DNA of 64,000 bases from Helicobacter sp. 12S02634-8. Its GTDB lineage: Bacteria; Campylobacterota; Campylobacteria; Campylobacterales; Helicobacteraceae. The stretch lies in assembly GCF_002272865.1 (NCBI RefSeq), contig NZ_MLAP01000003.1:102170-166169 (forward strand). The letters run 5' to 3'. The position numbers and the translations under genes are program-made. Positions 63,749 through 64,000 of this stretch are shown here, in pieces (position 1 is the stretch's first letter; the number at the start of each line of letters is the position of its first letter). Under the pieces are notes generated by a model. It was not told the origin of the DNA, searched no databases, and saw only the letters and a program-made list of their open reading frames with translations.

Positions 63749-64000
63749 GCATTTGTGGGAATCCCAAAACCTCCATAAACAGGCTTTAACCCCTCTTCCC
63801 ACCTCCCAATCTTACCTCCCTCCCTTTTCTCCTTCTTTCTTTTTATCCCCCCCCCTCAATCCATTAAGCATATATTAAGCAATAAGCTTGTAATATTCCA
63901 ATCCCATTCAGGTGAGCCGCATATAAAACTCTCCGATAATTTTTCTTTTTATCTCTGGTTGATGGGTTTCTATAAGAAATCTATGAGTTAAGGGTTAGAA

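Noticed and set aside
63540..63878. 112-codon frame at the 3' end of the acyltransferase gene
   Set aside because: Out-of-frame overlap with a conserved gene followed by low-complexity Pro/Ser sequence; a shadow frame.
63749..64000. Terminal 252 bp with a pyrimidine-rich stretch and nine C (63847-63855)
   Set aside because: No gene or RNA could be supported. The C run is shorter than the switching tracts and lies in no coding frame I can recognise; a gene crossing the window edge cannot be judged.

Overview
The window looks like a chromosomal segment of a Campylobacterota bacterium, most likely a Helicobacter species other than H. pylori. This is inferred from gene families and gene order: a futalosine-pathway aminofutalosine deaminase, Hof-family porins, an HP0268-like protein followed by miaB, a lon-bamD-fliW-proC neighbourhood, sigma-54 type promoters in front of flagellar rod genes, and long poly-G tracts inside restriction genes. 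Coding density is high. No gap between genes exceeds 300 bp. There is one tRNA gene (Phe), and I see no rRNA, CRISPR array or insertion sequence.

Layout. 1-2.2 kb: the tail of an MscS channel, mqnX and queF. 2.4-4.2 kb: a phase-variable DUF262/DUF1524 (GmrSD-like) gene, split by a run of 13 G. 4.2-11.9 kb: alanine dehydrogenase with an NSS amino-acid transporter, a PAP2 phosphatase, ilvD, glmS and an outer-membrane protein. 12.0-15.2 kb: a four-gene Mla-type lipid ABC operon. 15.2-19.1 kb: recG and a 5-methylcytosine restriction-modification pair, with 14-G and 9-G runs in the recG/lipoprotein gap. 19.2-26.4 kb: ppc, then divergently the operon ilvC-minD-minE-deacetylase-dprA-ruvX. 26.5-34.9 kb: a FlgG paralogue, DedA, flavodoxin, tyrA, lon, bamD, fliW, proC and an orphan PDC sensor. 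35.0-41.3 kb: mraY-murD-mscS, metA, xth and tRNA-Phe. 41.5-45.0 kb: a HARE-HTH/nuclease-like protein, a FecDE transporter and flgG. 45.1-48.9 kb: a second phase-variable restriction gene (type IIG), broken by a 12-C tract. 49-63.7 kb: nusA, then a long co-oriented run: HP0268-like gene, miaB, DUF374, a PilM/N/O-like triad, two tandem Hof porins, a YkgJ protein, a TPR protein, a TrpC-like protein, ferredoxin, Ppx/GppA, waaC and a lipid A acyltransferase.

Themes. Envelope building is prominent: Mla transport, BamD, MraY/MurD, WaaC, the lipid A acyltransferase, a DUF374 acyltransferase, a PAP2 phosphatase and porins. DNA restriction is the second theme. Four loci (GmrSD-like, Dcm-type R-M, HARE-HTH nuclease-like, type IIG R-M) are scattered singly among housekeeping genes, and two of them carry long homopolymer switches that are both in the OFF register here. 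The most unusual items are the poly-G switched GmrSD-like gene, the PilMNO-like triad without visible pilus genes, the catalytically degraded TrpC-like protein, and several strong inverted repeats (upstream of metA, of the first porin, of the NSS transporter, and over the mla promoter).
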